Below, piece by piece: positions 1 to 10,415 of a stretch of 64,000 bases of DNA. Every line of letters starts with the position of its first letter. The first letter of the stretch is position 1. The DNA lies in assembly GCF_003248355.1 (NCBI RefSeq), contig NZ_QKWY01000002.1, positions 1,922,001 through 1,986,000 of the forward strand, written 5' to 3'. The notes beneath the pieces are model-generated. The model had not been told where the DNA came from, did not search any database, and worked only from the letters and a program-made list of their open reading frames with translations. The translations under genes were made by a program, and so were the position numbers. The DNA comes from Streptomyces sp. AC1-42W (GTDB lineage Bacteria; Actinomycetota; Actinomycetes; Streptomycetales; Streptomycetaceae).

Positions 1-492
1 CGTACGCCTGCCGGGCCTCCCGTGCGCGCCGCCGTGCTTCCGCACGCCTGTTGAGACGCCCGCCCGGCCCCTTCCGCCGGCCCGCCGCGCGGGGACAAAA
101 TGTCCCGCGACCGGACAAGTCCTGCCCGACGCCCGCCCAAATCACCACCGCATCACCACAGTTGGGGCTCATGTCCGTTCTGGTGGATTAGCGGCCGAGT
201 GGTCCGCTCATGCGGCAGGGCTGTCCGGATAGCGGAAGCCCGCAGGCCGCATCACGTTTGAGCAAACATTCCCCGTGAGGTCTGGCGGGTGATCACAACC
301 GCGTTGAAGACTCCCGGCCAGGAGCGTCCGCCGGTGTACGGGGGTTGTACCCGAGGACATCCCGCGGACACCTCAACACGTCCGCCGCACCGACCATTTC
401 AGCCGCACCCGATGCCGCGGCCGAGACACGCGCCAGGCCGTCACCGCGGCGAGCAAGGGCCGGCCACCGCCGGCGGGAGGGTCAAGGGCACT
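1..492. other. Intergenic region upstream of the ABC transporter operon
   Basis: I see no supported gene here. The frame that is open from about 289 into the first permease encodes Arg/Pro-rich sequence unlike the family, so the region before 493 is read as promoter and leader. It contains a small palindrome (gtttgagcaaac, 256-267) and a weak hairpin (191-209) that could be operator or leader elements. No clear sigma consensus was recognised. Confidence 0.4.
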
Positions 493-1491
493 GTGACCGC
501 ACCGATCGAGACCACCGGATCGGCTGCCGAAGCGCAGCCGGAGGCAGTACTCACGGGAGTCAAGCAGAGCCAGATCGAGGGCCGCTCGCTCGGACGCATC
601 GCCTGGACGCGCTTCAAGCGCGACAAGGTGGCGGTGGCGGGCGGCGTCGTTGTCATCCTGCTGATCCTGCTCGCCGTGCTGTCCCGGCCCATCCAGGCCG
701 TCTTCGGCCTCGACCCCAACGAGTTCCACCAGGACCTCATCGACCCCGCGCTGCTCGCGCCCACCGGCGACTGGGGCGGCATCAGCTGGAGCCACCCGCT
801 GGGCGTCGAACCGCAGTACGGCCGCGACATCATGACCCGCATCATCGAGGGCTCCTGGGTCTCCATGGTCGTCGCGGTCGGCGCGACCCTGCTCTCCGTG
901 GTGATCGGCGTCGTCCTCGGCGTCGTCGCCGGCTTCTACGGCGGCTGGGTGGACACCCTCATCAGCCGCACGATGGACACCTTCCTGGCCTTCCCGCTGC
1001 TGCTCTTCGCGATCTCCATCTCGGCCGCGCTGCAGGACGGGGCGTTCGGTCTGGAGGGGCTGCCGCTGCGCATCGCGGTCCTCATCTTCGTGATCGGCTT
1101 CTTCAGCTGGCCGTACATGGGCCGCATCGTGCGGGCCCAGACGATGACCCTGCGCAATCGCGAATTCGTGGAGGCGGCCCGGTCCCTGGGCGCCCGCGGC
1201 CCGTTCATCCTCTTCCGGGAACTGCTGCCGAACCTGGTGGCGCCCATCCTCGTCTACTCCACCCTGCTCATCCCCTCGAACATCCTCTTCGAGGCCGGGC
1301 TGAGCTACCTCGGGGTCGGTATCGCGCCGCCGCAGTCCTCCTGGGGCGGGATGCTCACCAACGCGATCCAGTTCTACCGGAACGACCCGATGTACATGAT
1401 CGTGCCGGGCGTGGCCATCTTCGTCACGGTCCTGGCGTTCAACCTGCTGGGTGACGGGCTGCGCGACGCGCTCGACCCCCGTAGCAAGTAG
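493..1491 (+). CDS. Oligopeptide ABC transporter permease (DppC/OppC type)
   Basis: This is a membrane-spanning subunit of a peptide importer. From GTG 493 it is 332 aa, a usual DppC length. The N-terminus is soluble and ends in RFKRDK, followed by a hydrophobic helix (about residues 46-63). The periplasmic loop carries the LGVEPQYGRDIMTRIIEG-type sequence of DppC, and the cytoplasmic EAA loop (EAARSLGARG, about 226-235) docks the ATPases. GTG 493 was chosen because a purine-rich GGGAGGG lies just upstream and family similarity begins there. It is the first gene of a five-gene cluster ordered permease, binding protein, permease, ATPase, ATPase. That is the order of the Streptomyces BldK importer and not the usual A-B-C-D-F. 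Substrate specificity cannot be read from sequence. Confidence 0.92.
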   Translation: MTAPIETTGSAAEAQPEAVLTGVKQSQIEGRSLGRIAWTRFKRDKVAVAGGVVVILLILLAVLSRPIQAVFGLDPNEFHQDLIDPALLAPTGDWGGISWSHPLGVEPQYGRDIMTRIIEGSWVSMVVAVGATLLSVVIGVVLGVVAGFYGGWVDTLISRTMDTFLAFPLLLFAISISAALQDGAFGLEGLPLRIAVLIFVIGFFSWPYMGRIVRAQTMTLRNREFVEAARSLGARGPFILFRELLPNLVAPILVYSTLLIPSNILFEAGLSYLGVGIAPPQSSWGGMLTNAIQFYRNDPMYMIVPGVAIFVTVLAFNLLGDGLRDALDPRSK

Positions 1492-1562
1492 GAGTCCGGG
1501 CGCTCGCCACCACGGTGGGCGGCAAGCCACGGCAACCATCGATTGAGGGGAATGTCCTTCAG

Positions 1563-3329
1563 GTGAAGACCAGAAAAATGACAGTGGTGGTCGCCACGGC
1601 TGTGGCCCTGGCGCTGGGAGCGTCCGCGTGCGGCGGCTCCTCGGACGACGACGGCGGCTCCAAGGGCGGCAAGGGCGGCGCCGGCGCCACCGACGCCGCG
1701 CTGACGTCGATCGTCAACAAGTCGGCCGAGAAGGGCGGCACCCTCAAGCTGGAGATGTCCGACGAGCCCGACTCGCTGGACCCCGGCAACACCTACTACG
1801 GCTGGGTGCAGAACTTCGCCCGCCTGTACGGCCGCAGCCTCACGTCCTTCAAGCCGGCCCCCGGCAAGGACGGCCTGGAGATCGTCCCGGACCTCGCGGA
1901 GAGCCTCGGCAAGCCGAGCGCGGACGCGAAGACCTGGACGTACACCCTGAAGAAGGGCCTCAAGTTCGAGGACGGGACCCCGATCACCTCGAAGGACGTC
2001 AAGTACGCCGTCGAGCGGTCCAACTTCGCGCCGGAGGCCCTGTCCAACGGCCCGACGTACTTCAAGGCCCACCTCGTCGGCGGCGACAAGTACAAGGGCC
2101 CGTACAAGGACAAGAACCCGGACGGCATCGCCTCCATCGAGACGCCGGACGACCGCACGATCGTCTTCAAGCTGAAGGACGCCTTCGCGGACTTCGACTA
2201 CCTGGCGACCTTCTCGCAGACGGCCCCGGTGCCCGCCGCGAAGGACAAGGGCGCCGACTATGTGAAGAACATCGTGTCCTCGGGCCCGTACAAGTTCGAG
2301 TCGTACGAGGAGGGCCGCGGCGCGACCCTCGTCCGCAACGACCAGTGGGACCCGAAGACCGACCCGATCCGCCCGGCCCTGCCGGACAAGGTGACGATCC
2401 GCTTCAAGGTGAAGCAGGAGACGGTCGACAGCAACCTCATCGCCGACAACATCACCGCCGACGGTGCCGGCACCGGTGTCGCCCCCGCGACCCAGCCGGA
2501 CGTGCTGACCAAGCCGAACCTGAAGAAGCAGACCGACAACTCGTACGCGGGCGCCACCTCGTACATCGGTCTGAACGTCAACGTGAAGCCGTTCGACAAC
2601 GTCCACTGCCGCAAGGCCGTCCAGTGGGGCATCGACAAGGCGTCCGTCCAGGCCGCGCAGGGCGGCGACCCGAAGGGCGACGTCGCCACGACGCTGCTGC
2701 CGCCGACCGTCAACGGCTACACCAAGTTCGACCTGTACGAGTCCGCCGGCCACAAGGGCGACGAGGCCAAGGCCAAGGAGGAGCTGAAGCTCTGCGGCCA
2801 CGCCGACGGCTTCGACACCAAGATCTCGGCCCGCTCCGACCGCCCCGCCGAGATGGCCATGGTCACCGCGGTGCAGGCCTCGCTCAAGAAGATCGGCATC
2901 AACGCCGAGATCAAGAGCTACCCGGCCGGTAAGTACTTCTCGAACTTCGCGGGCAACCCGAGCTACGTCCACTCCAACAAGCTCGGCATGATCATGAGCG
3001 CCTGGGGTGCCGACTGGCCGACCGGCTTCGGCTTCCTGGACCAGATCATCAACGGCTCGGCCATCAAGCCGTCCGGCGGCAACAACGTCCAGGAACTGAA
3101 CGACCCGGAGATCAACAAGATGCTCGACGAGGGCATCGCCAACACCGACGACGCCGCGCGCGCCAAGACCTGGGGCGAGGTCGACAAGGCCGTCGCCGAG
3201 AACGCCAGCGTGGTGCCGCTGATCTACCGCAAGAACCTGCTGCTGCGTCCGGTCTCCGCGACGAACGTCACGGTCACCCAGGCCTACCTCGGCATGTACG
3301 ACTACGTGCTGATGGGCTCCGCCAAGTAG
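1563..3329 (+). CDS. Oligopeptide ABC transporter substrate-binding lipoprotein (SBP family 5)
   Basis: This is the extracellular peptide-binding lipoprotein of the importer. From GTG 1563 it is 588 aa. A short basic N-terminus (VKTRK) is followed by a hydrophobic stretch and the lipobox LGASAC, with Cys23 as the lipidation site, then a Gly/Ser/Asp linker. The mature part has SBP_bac_5 features: DEPDSLDPGNTYYGW near the mature start, the DGTPITSKDVKYAVERS segment, and a C-terminal VPLIYRKNLLLRP block. Family 5 proteins are typically 500-600 aa. A GAGGGG stretch lies about 14 nt upstream; ATG 1578 is an alternative start that would still leave a signal peptide. A strong hairpin directly follows the gene and may favour its expression over the downstream permease. 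Confidence 0.93.
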   Translation: MKTRKMTVVVATAVALALGASACGGSSDDDGGSKGGKGGAGATDAALTSIVNKSAEKGGTLKLEMSDEPDSLDPGNTYYGWVQNFARLYGRSLTSFKPAPGKDGLEIVPDLAESLGKPSADAKTWTYTLKKGLKFEDGTPITSKDVKYAVERSNFAPEALSNGPTYFKAHLVGGDKYKGPYKDKNPDGIASIETPDDRTIVFKLKDAFADFDYLATFSQTAPVPAAKDKGADYVKNIVSSGPYKFESYEEGRGATLVRNDQWDPKTDPIRPALPDKVTIRFKVKQETVDSNLIADNITADGAGTGVAPATQPDVLTKPNLKKQTDNSYAGATSYIGLNVNVKPFDNVHCRKAVQWGIDKASVQAAQGGDPKGDVATTLLPPTVNGYTKFDLYESAGHKGDEAKAKEELKLCGHADGFDTKISARSDRPAEMAMVTAVQASLKKIGINAEIKSYPAGKYFSNFAGNPSYVHSNKLGMIMSAWGADWPTGFGFLDQIINGSAIKPSGGNNVQELNDPEINKMLDEGIANTDDAARAKTWGEVDKAVAENASVVPLIYRKNLLLRPVSATNVTVTQAYLGMYDYVLMGSAK

Positions 3330-3338
3330 GAACGGACC

Positions 3339-3372
3339 GTCCTCCGGGGGCCGCGCACGGCCCCCGGAGGAC
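3339..3372 (+). terminator. Hairpin between binding-protein and permease genes
   Basis: There is a perfect 15-bp inverted repeat (arms 3339-3353 and 3358-3372) with a cgca loop, 9 nt after the stop of the lipoprotein gene. It has no T-tract. Because the downstream permease and ATPase genes belong to the same system, it is more likely a 3' stabiliser or partial terminator giving excess binding protein than a full operon end. This role is inferred. Confidence 0.65.
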
Positions 3373-3469
3373 ACACCCCCGGACACCGGACATCCTGAAA
3401 GGCAGGTGAAGGCACGGTGTCGGCCGGGCCGGGTCATCCCCGGCGGGCGGACGCCGGCGCCGGACAGCT

Positions 3470-4476
<1,007 letters not shown>

Positions 4477-4480
<4 letters not shown>

Positions 4481-5562
4481 CCGACGTTTCCAAGACCGGG
4501 ACGCCGGGCGGTCCGGCGGCCGGCCGGCCCTCCGGCGACGAGCCCTTCCTCTCCGTGAAGGACCTGCGCATCCACTTCCGGACCGACGACGGCCTGGTCA
4601 AGTCGGTGGACGGGGTCAGCTTCGACGTGAAGCCCGGCAAAACCCTGGGCATCGTCGGCGAGTCGGGCTCCGGCAAGTCCGTCACCTCGCTCGGCATCCT
4701 GGGCCTGCACCGCACGGCCGCCAACGCCACCATCTCCGGCGAGGTCCTGCTGGACGGCGAGGAACTGCTCGGCGCCACCGACAGCCGGGTGCGCGAACTG
4801 CGCGGCCGCAAGATGGCCATGATCTTCCAGGACCCCCTCTCCGCGATGCACCCCTACTACACGGTCGGCGCGCAGATCGTGGAGGCGTACCGGGTCCACC
4901 ACAAGGTGAACCGGAAGACGGCCCGCGCCCGCGCCGTCGAGATGCTGGACCGGGTCGGCATCCCCGAGCCGCACAAGCGGGTCGACGCCTACCCGCACGA
5001 GTTCTCCGGCGGTATGCGCCAGCGCGCGATGATCGCGATGGCCCTGGTCAACAACCCGGAACTGCTCATCGCCGACGAGCCGACCACCGCCCTGGACGTG
5101 ACCGTCCAGGCACAGATCCTGGACCTCATCCGGGATCTGCAGAAGGAGTTCGGCTCCGCCGTCATCATGATCACCCACGACCTGGGCGTCGTCGCCGAGA
5201 TGGCCGACGACCTGCTGGTGATGTACGGCGGCCGGTGCGTCGAGCGCGGCCCGGCCGAGCAGGTCTTCCACCGGCCCCAGCACCCGTACACCTGGGGTCT
5301 GCTCACCTCGATGCCGCGCATCGACCGCGAGGAGACCGAGCGGCTGACCCCGGTCAAGGGCCAGCCCCCGTCGCTGATCAACGTCCCGAGCGGCTGCGCC
5401 TTCAACCCGCGCTGCCCGTACGCGGACATCCCCAAGGACAACCTCACCCGCACGACGCGCCCCGAACTGGAGCCGGTCGGCGACGGCCACTTCTCCGCCT
5501 GCCACATGGCACCGCAGGAGCGGACCCGGATCTGGACCGAAGAGATTGCGCCGAAGCTGTGA
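4477..5562 (+). CDS. Oligopeptide ABC transporter ATP-binding protein (DppD type)
   Basis: This is the first ATPase of the peptide importer, 361 aa. Walker A GESGSGKS is at about residues 61-68, the signature FSGGMRQR at about 176, Walker B LLIADEPTTALD near 196, and the switch histidine in ITHDLG. The C-terminal oligopeptide/dipeptide domain shows GCAFNPRCPYA. The GTG start overlaps the TGA of the upstream permease by 4 nt. The protein acts at the cytoplasmic membrane as a heterodimer with the next gene product. Confidence 0.95.
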
Positions 5563-5585
5563 GCGAGGCGAGCGAGGTGAGCGGC

Positions 5586-6710
5586 ATGAGTGAGAAGAAG
5601 GACGCCCCGGTGCTGGACAAGGACGCGAAGATCCCGGCGCAGGCCACCGACTCGCGCGAGCCGCTGCTCAGGGTCGAGGGCCTGGTCAAGCACTTCCCGA
5701 TCCGCAAGGGCCTGCTGCGCCGGCAGTCCGGCGCGGTCAAGGCCGTCGACGGCATCGACTTCGAGGTGTACCCGGGGGAGACCCTGGGCGTCGTCGGCGA
5801 GTCCGGCTGCGGCAAGTCGACCATGGGCCGGCTCATCACCCGGCTGATCGAGCCCACCGGCGGCCGGGTCGAGTTCGACGGCAACGACATCACCCACCGG
5901 TCGATGGCGCAGCTGCGGCCGATGCGCCGCGACGTCCAGATGATCTTCCAGGACCCCTACTCGTCGCTGAACCCGCGCCACACCGTCGGCACGATCGTCA
6001 GCGCCCCGTTCCGGCTCCAGGGCGTCGAGCCCGAGGGCGGCCTCAAGAACCACGTCCAGGAGCTGCTGTCACTGGTCGGGCTGAGCCCCGAGCACTACAA
6101 CCGCTACCCGCACGAGTTCTCCGGCGGGCAGCGCCAGCGCATCGGCATCGCCCGCGCGCTGGCCCTGCGCCCCAAGCTGGTCGTCGCCGACGAGCCGGTC
6201 TCCGCGCTGGACGTGTCGATCCAGGCCCAGGTGGTCAACCTGCTGGACGACCTCCAGGACGAGCTGGGCCTCACCTATGTGATCATCGCCCACGACCTTT
6301 CCGTGATCCGCCATGTCTCGGACCGGATCGCGGTGATGTACCTGGGCAAGATCGTCGAGCTGGCCGACCGCAAGTCCCTGTACTCGGCGCCCATGCACCC
6401 GTACACCAAGGCCCTGATGTCGGCGGTGCCGGTGCCGGACCCGCGCCGGCGCGGCGCCAGGAGCGAGCGCATCCTGCTCAAGGGCGATGTGCCCTCGCCG
6501 ATCTCGCCGCCCGCCGGCTGCCGGTTCCACACCCGGTGCTGGAAGGCCACGGAGGTCTGCACGACGCAGGAGCCCCCGCTGATCGCGCTGCGCACCGGGC
6601 ACCAGGTGGCCTGCCACCACCCGGAGAACGACGGCCCCGCGGAGAGCGACGGCCCCGCGGAGGCGGCCGCGGACGGCTCGAAATCGCCCGAGGACGGCGC
6701 GAAGGAGTAG
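5586..6710 (+). CDS. Oligopeptide ABC transporter ATP-binding protein (DppF type)
   Basis: This is the second ATPase of the importer, 374 aa from ATG 5586. That start has a good Shine-Dalgarno (GAGGTGA, 5574-5580, spacing 5). GTG 5559, which overlaps the previous stop as GTGA, would add nine residues and is an alternative. Walker A GESGCGKST is at about 72-80, followed by the Q-loop QMIFQDPYSSLNPR, the signature FSGGQRQR, and Walker B LVVADEPVSALD. The C-terminal oligopeptide domain has GCRFHTRCW. The extreme C-terminus is low-complexity and contains a short tandem repeat of [N/S]DGPAE. It is the last gene of the transporter cluster. Confidence 0.94.
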   Translation: MSEKKDAPVLDKDAKIPAQATDSREPLLRVEGLVKHFPIRKGLLRRQSGAVKAVDGIDFEVYPGETLGVVGESGCGKSTMGRLITRLIEPTGGRVEFDGNDITHRSMAQLRPMRRDVQMIFQDPYSSLNPRHTVGTIVSAPFRLQGVEPEGGLKNHVQELLSLVGLSPEHYNRYPHEFSGGQRQRIGIARALALRPKLVVADEPVSALDVSIQAQVVNLLDDLQDELGLTYVIIAHDLSVIRHVSDRIAVMYLGKIVELADRKSLYSAPMHPYTKALMSAVPVPDPRRRGARSERILLKGDVPSPISPPAGCRFHTRCWKATEVCTTQEPPLIALRTGHQVACHHPENDGPAESDGPAEAAADGSKSPEDGAKE

Positions 6711-6728
6711 TACCGGCACAATTGCCCG

Positions 6729-7388
6729 GTGCTCAACGAACTGTTCACGCCCTCCGTCCAGCACGCGCTCGACATCGCCGGGATCTTCGTCTTCGCGATC
6801 TCGGGCGCCCTGCTCGCCGTACGCAAGAACTTCGATGTCTTCGGCATCGCGGTCCTCGCCGAGGTGACCGCGCTGGGCGGAGGGCTCTTCCGCGACCTGA
6901 TCATCGGCGCGGTGCCCCCGGCCGCCTTCACGGACCTGGGCTACTTCACCACCCCGCTGCTCGCCGCCGTCCTGGTCTTCTTCCTCCACCCGCATGTGGA
7001 ACGCATCCAGGTCGGGGTCAACGTCTTCGACGCGGCCGGGCTCGGTCTTTTCTGCGTCACCGGCACGGTCAAGGCGTACGAGTACGGGCTCGGCCTCACC
7101 GCGTCGGCGGCGCTGGGCCTGGCCACGGCGGTCGGCGGCGGTGTGCTGCGGGACGTCCTGGCCAACGAGGTGCCCTCGCTGCTGCGCTGGGACCGGGACC
7201 TGTACGCGGTGCCCGCCATCGTCGGCGCCACCATGATCGTGCTCTGCATCCGCTTCGACGCGCTGAACGCCCTGACCAGCGGCGCGGCGGTGATCGCGGC
7301 GTTCGTCCTGCGGCTGCTCGCGCTCCGCTTCCACTGGCGGGCCCCGCGCGCCTACAACCGGCGCTCGGCACGGGCCGACGAGGGATGA
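6729..7388 (+). CDS. TRIC-type cation channel family protein (UPF0126, YicG-like)
   Basis: This is a 219-aa integral membrane protein made of an inverted tandem repeat. The two glycine-rich signatures are GGGLFRD (about residues 56-62) and GGGVLRD (about 136-142), each followed by a helix. These are the kinked-pore motifs of prokaryotic TRIC channels, which form K+-conducting trimers. Start GTG 6729 lies 18 nt after the peptide-transporter operon and has no strong ribosome binding site. The physiological role in actinobacteria is unknown to me, and linkage to the transporter may be incidental. A 23-codon frame (7385-7456) overlaps its stop as ATGA but is not convincing as a gene. Confidence 0.85.
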   Translation: MLNELFTPSVQHALDIAGIFVFAISGALLAVRKNFDVFGIAVLAEVTALGGGLFRDLIIGAVPPAAFTDLGYFTTPLLAAVLVFFLHPHVERIQVGVNVFDAAGLGLFCVTGTVKAYEYGLGLTASAALGLATAVGGGVLRDVLANEVPSLLRWDRDLYAVPAIVGATMIVLCIRFDALNALTSGAAVIAAFVLRLLALRFHWRAPRAYNRRSARADEG

Positions 7389-7443
7389 GCGGCGGGGCGA
7401 CCGGCACCGGTGGTGGCCCGGCCGATTCCGTACCTGAAAAAGC

Positions 7444-7455
7444 TACCGCTCAGTA
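7444..7455. promoter_or_regulatory. Operator-like inverted repeat upstream of the thioesterase gene
   Basis: The sequence taccgctcagta lies 25-36 nt before the start codon at 7480 and has the TACnnnnnnGTA symmetry of some TetR-family operators in acyl-CoA gene promoters. It is short, and the regulator is unknown. This is a guess from pattern and position only. Confidence 0.25.
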
Positions 7456-7479
7456 ATGCAATCGGTGTACGGTGCCTCC

Positions 7480-8316
7480 ATGGCACAGGCAACCATCGGG
7501 GACAGCGAGTTCGACCGGGACACCGCGGTCACCCTGCGCGAAGCGGGCGTCTACGACGCGGAGCTCTCGGCCGGCTGGACGATCATCCACGCGGTCAACG
7601 GCGGCTACCTGCTGGCGATGCTCGGCCGGGCCCTCGGTGAGGCGCTGCCCCACCCGGACCCGTTCTCCGTCTCGGCGCACTACCTCACCGCCTCCGTGCC
7701 CGGCCCCGCGGTCATCCGCACCCGGACCGTGCGCACCGGCCGCACCCTCTCCACCGGCCAGGCGTCCCTCTTCCAGTACGCCGAGGACGGCACCGAGGTC
7801 GAGCGCATCCGCGTCCTCGCCACCTACGGCGACCTGGACGCGCTGACCGACGACGTCCGCACCGCGGCCAAGCCCCCGGCCATCCCGCCCCGCGAGCACT
7901 GCCTGGGCCCGAGCGACGGACCGGCGCCGATCCCCGGCAGCTCCGCCATCACCGAACGCCTCGACATCAAGCTCGACCCCGCCACCATCGGCTGGACCAT
8001 CGGGCAGCCCTCCGGCAAGGGCGAGATGCGCGGCTGGTTCGGGCTGGCCGACGGCCGCGACCCCGACCCGCTCTCCCTGCTGCTCACCGTGGACGCGCTG
8101 CCGCCGACCTCGTTCGAGCTGGGGCTCAAGGGCTGGACCCCGACCGTCGAGCTGACCACCCACATCCGCTGCCGCCCGGCCCCCGGCCCGCTCCGCGTCT
8201 CCATCACCACCCGCAACCTCGCGGGCGGCTTCCTGGAGGAGGACGCCGACGTGTGGGACAGCGCCGACCGCCTGGTCGCCCAGTCCCGCCAGCTGGCCCG
8301 CGCCCCGCGCGACTGA
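7480..8316 (+). CDS. Acyl-CoA thioesterase-like double-hotdog protein
   Basis: This is a 278-aa protein resembling the actinobacterial TesB-like thioesterase family. The N-terminal hotdog half contains the GWTIIHAVNGGYLLAMLGRAL and PFSVSAHYL elements. The C-terminal half has GWFGLADGRDPDPLSLLLTVDALPP and RSRQLA near the end. Such proteins hydrolyse acyl-CoA thioesters, but the substrate here cannot be stated. ATG 7480 was preferred to the in-frame ATG 7456 because similarity begins with the sequence after 7480 and 7456 would overlap the promoter-like region. The gene appears monocistronic. Confidence 0.75.
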   Translation: MAQATIGDSEFDRDTAVTLREAGVYDAELSAGWTIIHAVNGGYLLAMLGRALGEALPHPDPFSVSAHYLTASVPGPAVIRTRTVRTGRTLSTGQASLFQYAEDGTEVERIRVLATYGDLDALTDDVRTAAKPPAIPPREHCLGPSDGPAPIPGSSAITERLDIKLDPATIGWTIGQPSGKGEMRGWFGLADGRDPDPLSLLLTVDALPPTSFELGLKGWTPTVELTTHIRCRPAPGPLRVSITTRNLAGGFLEEDADVWDSADRLVAQSRQLARAPRD

Positions 8317-8462
8317 CCCCGTATCCCGCCCTTCCCCGGCCCCGGTTCCCGGGCGCCCCGCGGCCCGGTCTGCCGGGGATTCGCGGGCTCATCGGGGCCG
8401 CCGTGCGCGGTGCGCGGGGGCCGGGACCCCATGCGCCCGGCGTACGCCCCACCGGGGGCTCG

Positions 8463-8468
8463 TAGAAT
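8463..8468 (+). promoter_or_regulatory. Putative -10 box for the cysteine desulfurase gene
   Basis: TAGAAT lies 10 nt before the ATG at 8479. It fits the TANNNT -10 consensus of HrdB-type promoters and would give a leaderless or nearly leaderless transcript, common in Streptomyces. No clear -35 box was seen. Confidence 0.45.
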
Positions 8469-8478
8469 CGGGCCCACC

Positions 8479-9648
8479 ATGGCTTACCTCGACCACGCCG
8501 CGACCACGCCGATGCTGCCGGAGGCGATCGCGGCGATGACCGCGCAGCTCGCCGTCACCGGCAACGCGTCCTCACTCCACGCCGCCGGACGCCGGGCCCG
8601 CCGTACCGTCGAGGAGTCCCGCGAATCCCTCGCCGAGGCCCTCGGCGCCCGCCCCAGCGAGGTGGTGTTCACCTCCGGCGGCACCGAGGCCGACAACCTC
8701 GCGGTCAAGGGCCTGTACTGGGCCCGCCGCGACGCCGACCCCCGCCGCACCCGCGTCCTGGCCAGCCCCGTCGAGCACCACGCCGTGCTCGACGCCGTGG
8801 ACTGGCTGGCCACCCACGAGGGCGCGCGCGTCGAATACCTCCCCGTCGACCGGTACGGGCGCGTCCACCCCGACGCCCTGCGCGAGGCGGTCCTGCGCGA
8901 CCCCGACGACCTCGCGCTGATCACCGTGATGTGGGCCAACAACGAGATCGGCACCATCCAGCCGGTCCGCGAACTGGCCGCCGTCGCCCGCGAGTTCGAC
9001 GTACCGATGCACGCCGACGCGGTCCAGGCGTTCGGGCAGCTCGACGTGGACTTCGCCGCCTCCGGGCTCGCCGCGATGACCGTCAGCGCGCACAAGATCG
9101 GCGGCCCGACCGGCGTCGGCGCGCTGCTGCTGGGCCGCGAGCACACCCCCGTACCCGTGCTGCACGGCGGCGGGCAGGAGCGCCATGTCCGCTCCGGCAC
9201 GCTGGACGTGCCCGGCATCGCCGCGTTCGCCGTCGCCGGAGGGCTGGCCGCCGGCCGGCGCGAGGACTTCGCCCGCGAGACCGGCGCCCTGCGCGACCGG
9301 CTGGCCGACGCCGTCCTGGCCGCCGTCCCCGACGCGCTGCTCGGCGGCGACCCCGCCCCCGGCGGCCGGCTGCCCGCCAACGCGCACTTCACCTTCCCCG
9401 GCTGCGAGGGCGACTCGCTCCTGCTGCTGCTGGACGCCCAGGGCATCGAGTGCTCCACCGGCTCCGCCTGCACCGCCGGGATCGCCCAGCCCAGCCACGT
9501 CCTGCTGGCCACCGGCACCGATCCGGACCTGGCCCGCGGCACCCTGCGCTTCTCGCTCGGCCACACCTCCACCGAACAGGACGTCGAGGACGTCGCCCGC
9601 GCGATCGGCCCCGCCGTCGAACGGGCCCGGACGGCCGGCCTCAGCTGA
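8479..9648 (+). CDS. Cysteine desulfurase (class V aminotransferase, IscS/NifS-like)
   Basis: This PLP enzyme takes sulfur from cysteine as a protein persulfide. It is 389 aa, the usual size, and starts with the hallmark YLDHAATTP. The PLP lysine is K206 in SAHKIGG, and the catalytic loop Cys is in STGSACT (about C331). The start at ATG 8479 matches the family N-terminus. It lies 767 bp before mnmA, with one reverse-strand gene between them. The arrangement suggests it feeds sulfur to MnmA for tRNA 2-thiouridine, and possibly to Fe-S assembly. No IscU or SufU gene is adjacent. Confidence 0.93.
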   Translation: MAYLDHAATTPMLPEAIAAMTAQLAVTGNASSLHAAGRRARRTVEESRESLAEALGARPSEVVFTSGGTEADNLAVKGLYWARRDADPRRTRVLASPVEHHAVLDAVDWLATHEGARVEYLPVDRYGRVHPDALREAVLRDPDDLALITVMWANNEIGTIQPVRELAAVAREFDVPMHADAVQAFGQLDVDFAASGLAAMTVSAHKIGGPTGVGALLLGREHTPVPVLHGGGQERHVRSGTLDVPGIAAFAVAGGLAAGRREDFARETGALRDRLADAVLAAVPDALLGGDPAPGGRLPANAHFTFPGCEGDSLLLLLDAQGIECSTGSACTAGIAQPSHVLLATGTDPDLARGTLRFSLGHTSTEQDVEDVARAIGPAVERARTAGLS

Positions 9649-9673
9649 GAACCCGCGCCGTGCCGCCCCGGGG

Positions 9674-10354
9674 TCAGGTCTTCTCGCGCTCCGGGGCCGC
9701 GGCCGCGCGGCGGACCAGCTCCAGATAGCGGTCCCAGTCCCAGCCCCGGCCCGGATCGGTGTGGTCGGCGCCCGGCACCTCGACATGCCCGATGATGTGT
9801 TCCCGGTCCACCGGAATCCCGTACCGCCCGCATATCGCCGCCGTCAGCGCGGCCGACGACTTGTACATCGCGGCGGTGAAGCCCTGCGGGCGCTCCACGA
9901 AGCCCTCGTGCTCGATGCCCACGCTGCGCTCGTTGTACGAGCGGTTGCCCGCGTGGAACGCCACGTCCAGCTCGCGGACCATCTGCGTCACCCGCCCGTC
10001 CTTGCGCACCACGTAGTGCGCCGCAGCCCGGTGGCCGGGGTCCTGGAAGGCGCGGACCGCGCTGTCGAAGCCGCCCTGCGTGACATGCACGACCACCCGG
10101 TCCACGCGGTAGTCGTCGGGCCGGTCCGCCCGCCGCCAGTTCGCGTCCGCCGCGGCGACCCAGCGGGCCCGCGCGTAGTCCACCGCGCCCGGTGTGCGCG
10201 GCTTCTCCACGCCGGGCAGCCGCCACCAGGCGCGCTTCAGCCCGTCCCGCGCCAGCGCCGCCGCGCCCACCGCCGTGACGGCGCCGCCGATCAGCACCGA
10301 GCGCCGGCCGATCCCGGTCCCGGTGCGGGCGCCGTCCGTCCCCTTGGTCCCCAT
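9674..10354 (-). CDS. Tat-exported N-acetylmuramoyl-L-alanine amidase (amidase_2 family)
   Basis: This is a 226-aa secreted peptidoglycan amidase. The N-terminus has a twin-arginine signal (GRRSVLIGGAVTAVGAAALA). The amidase_2 domain shows the zinc ligands of T7-lysozyme-like enzymes: H in VVVHVTQG, H in GHVEVPGADHTDPG, plus the SVGIEHEG strand. The family cleaves the bond between N-acetylmuramic acid and L-alanine. No cell-wall-binding domain is present, so it is a minimal enzyme. ATG 10354 is chosen because it places the RR motif correctly after a short n-region. The gene is convergent with the desulfurase gene and divergent from mnmA, separated from it by 61 bp. Confidence 0.87.
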   Translation of the reverse strand: MGTKGTDGARTGTGIGRRSVLIGGAVTAVGAAALARDGLKRAWWRLPGVEKPRTPGAVDYARARWVAAADANWRRADRPDDYRVDRVVVHVTQGGFDSAVRAFQDPGHRAAAHYVVRKDGRVTQMVRELDVAFHAGNRSYNERSVGIEHEGFVERPQGFTAAMYKSSAALTAAICGRYGIPVDREHIIGHVEVPGADHTDPGRGWDWDRYLELVRRAAAAPEREKT

Positions 10355-10415
10355 GTGACGGACAACGCATATCCGCGAGCGATCGGTTCCCGCCCCCACG
10401 TACCCTGGTGGGGCT

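Noticed and set aside
6634..6670. An 18-bp tandem duplication in the DppF C-terminus
   Set aside because: It encodes a low-complexity tail ([N/S]DGPAE twice) outside the conserved domains and looks like ordinary repeat slippage.
7385..7456. A 23-codon frame with ATGA overlap after the TRIC gene
   Set aside because: Too short, Gly/Thr-rich, and it runs into the promoter-like site of the next gene. No support beyond the overlap.
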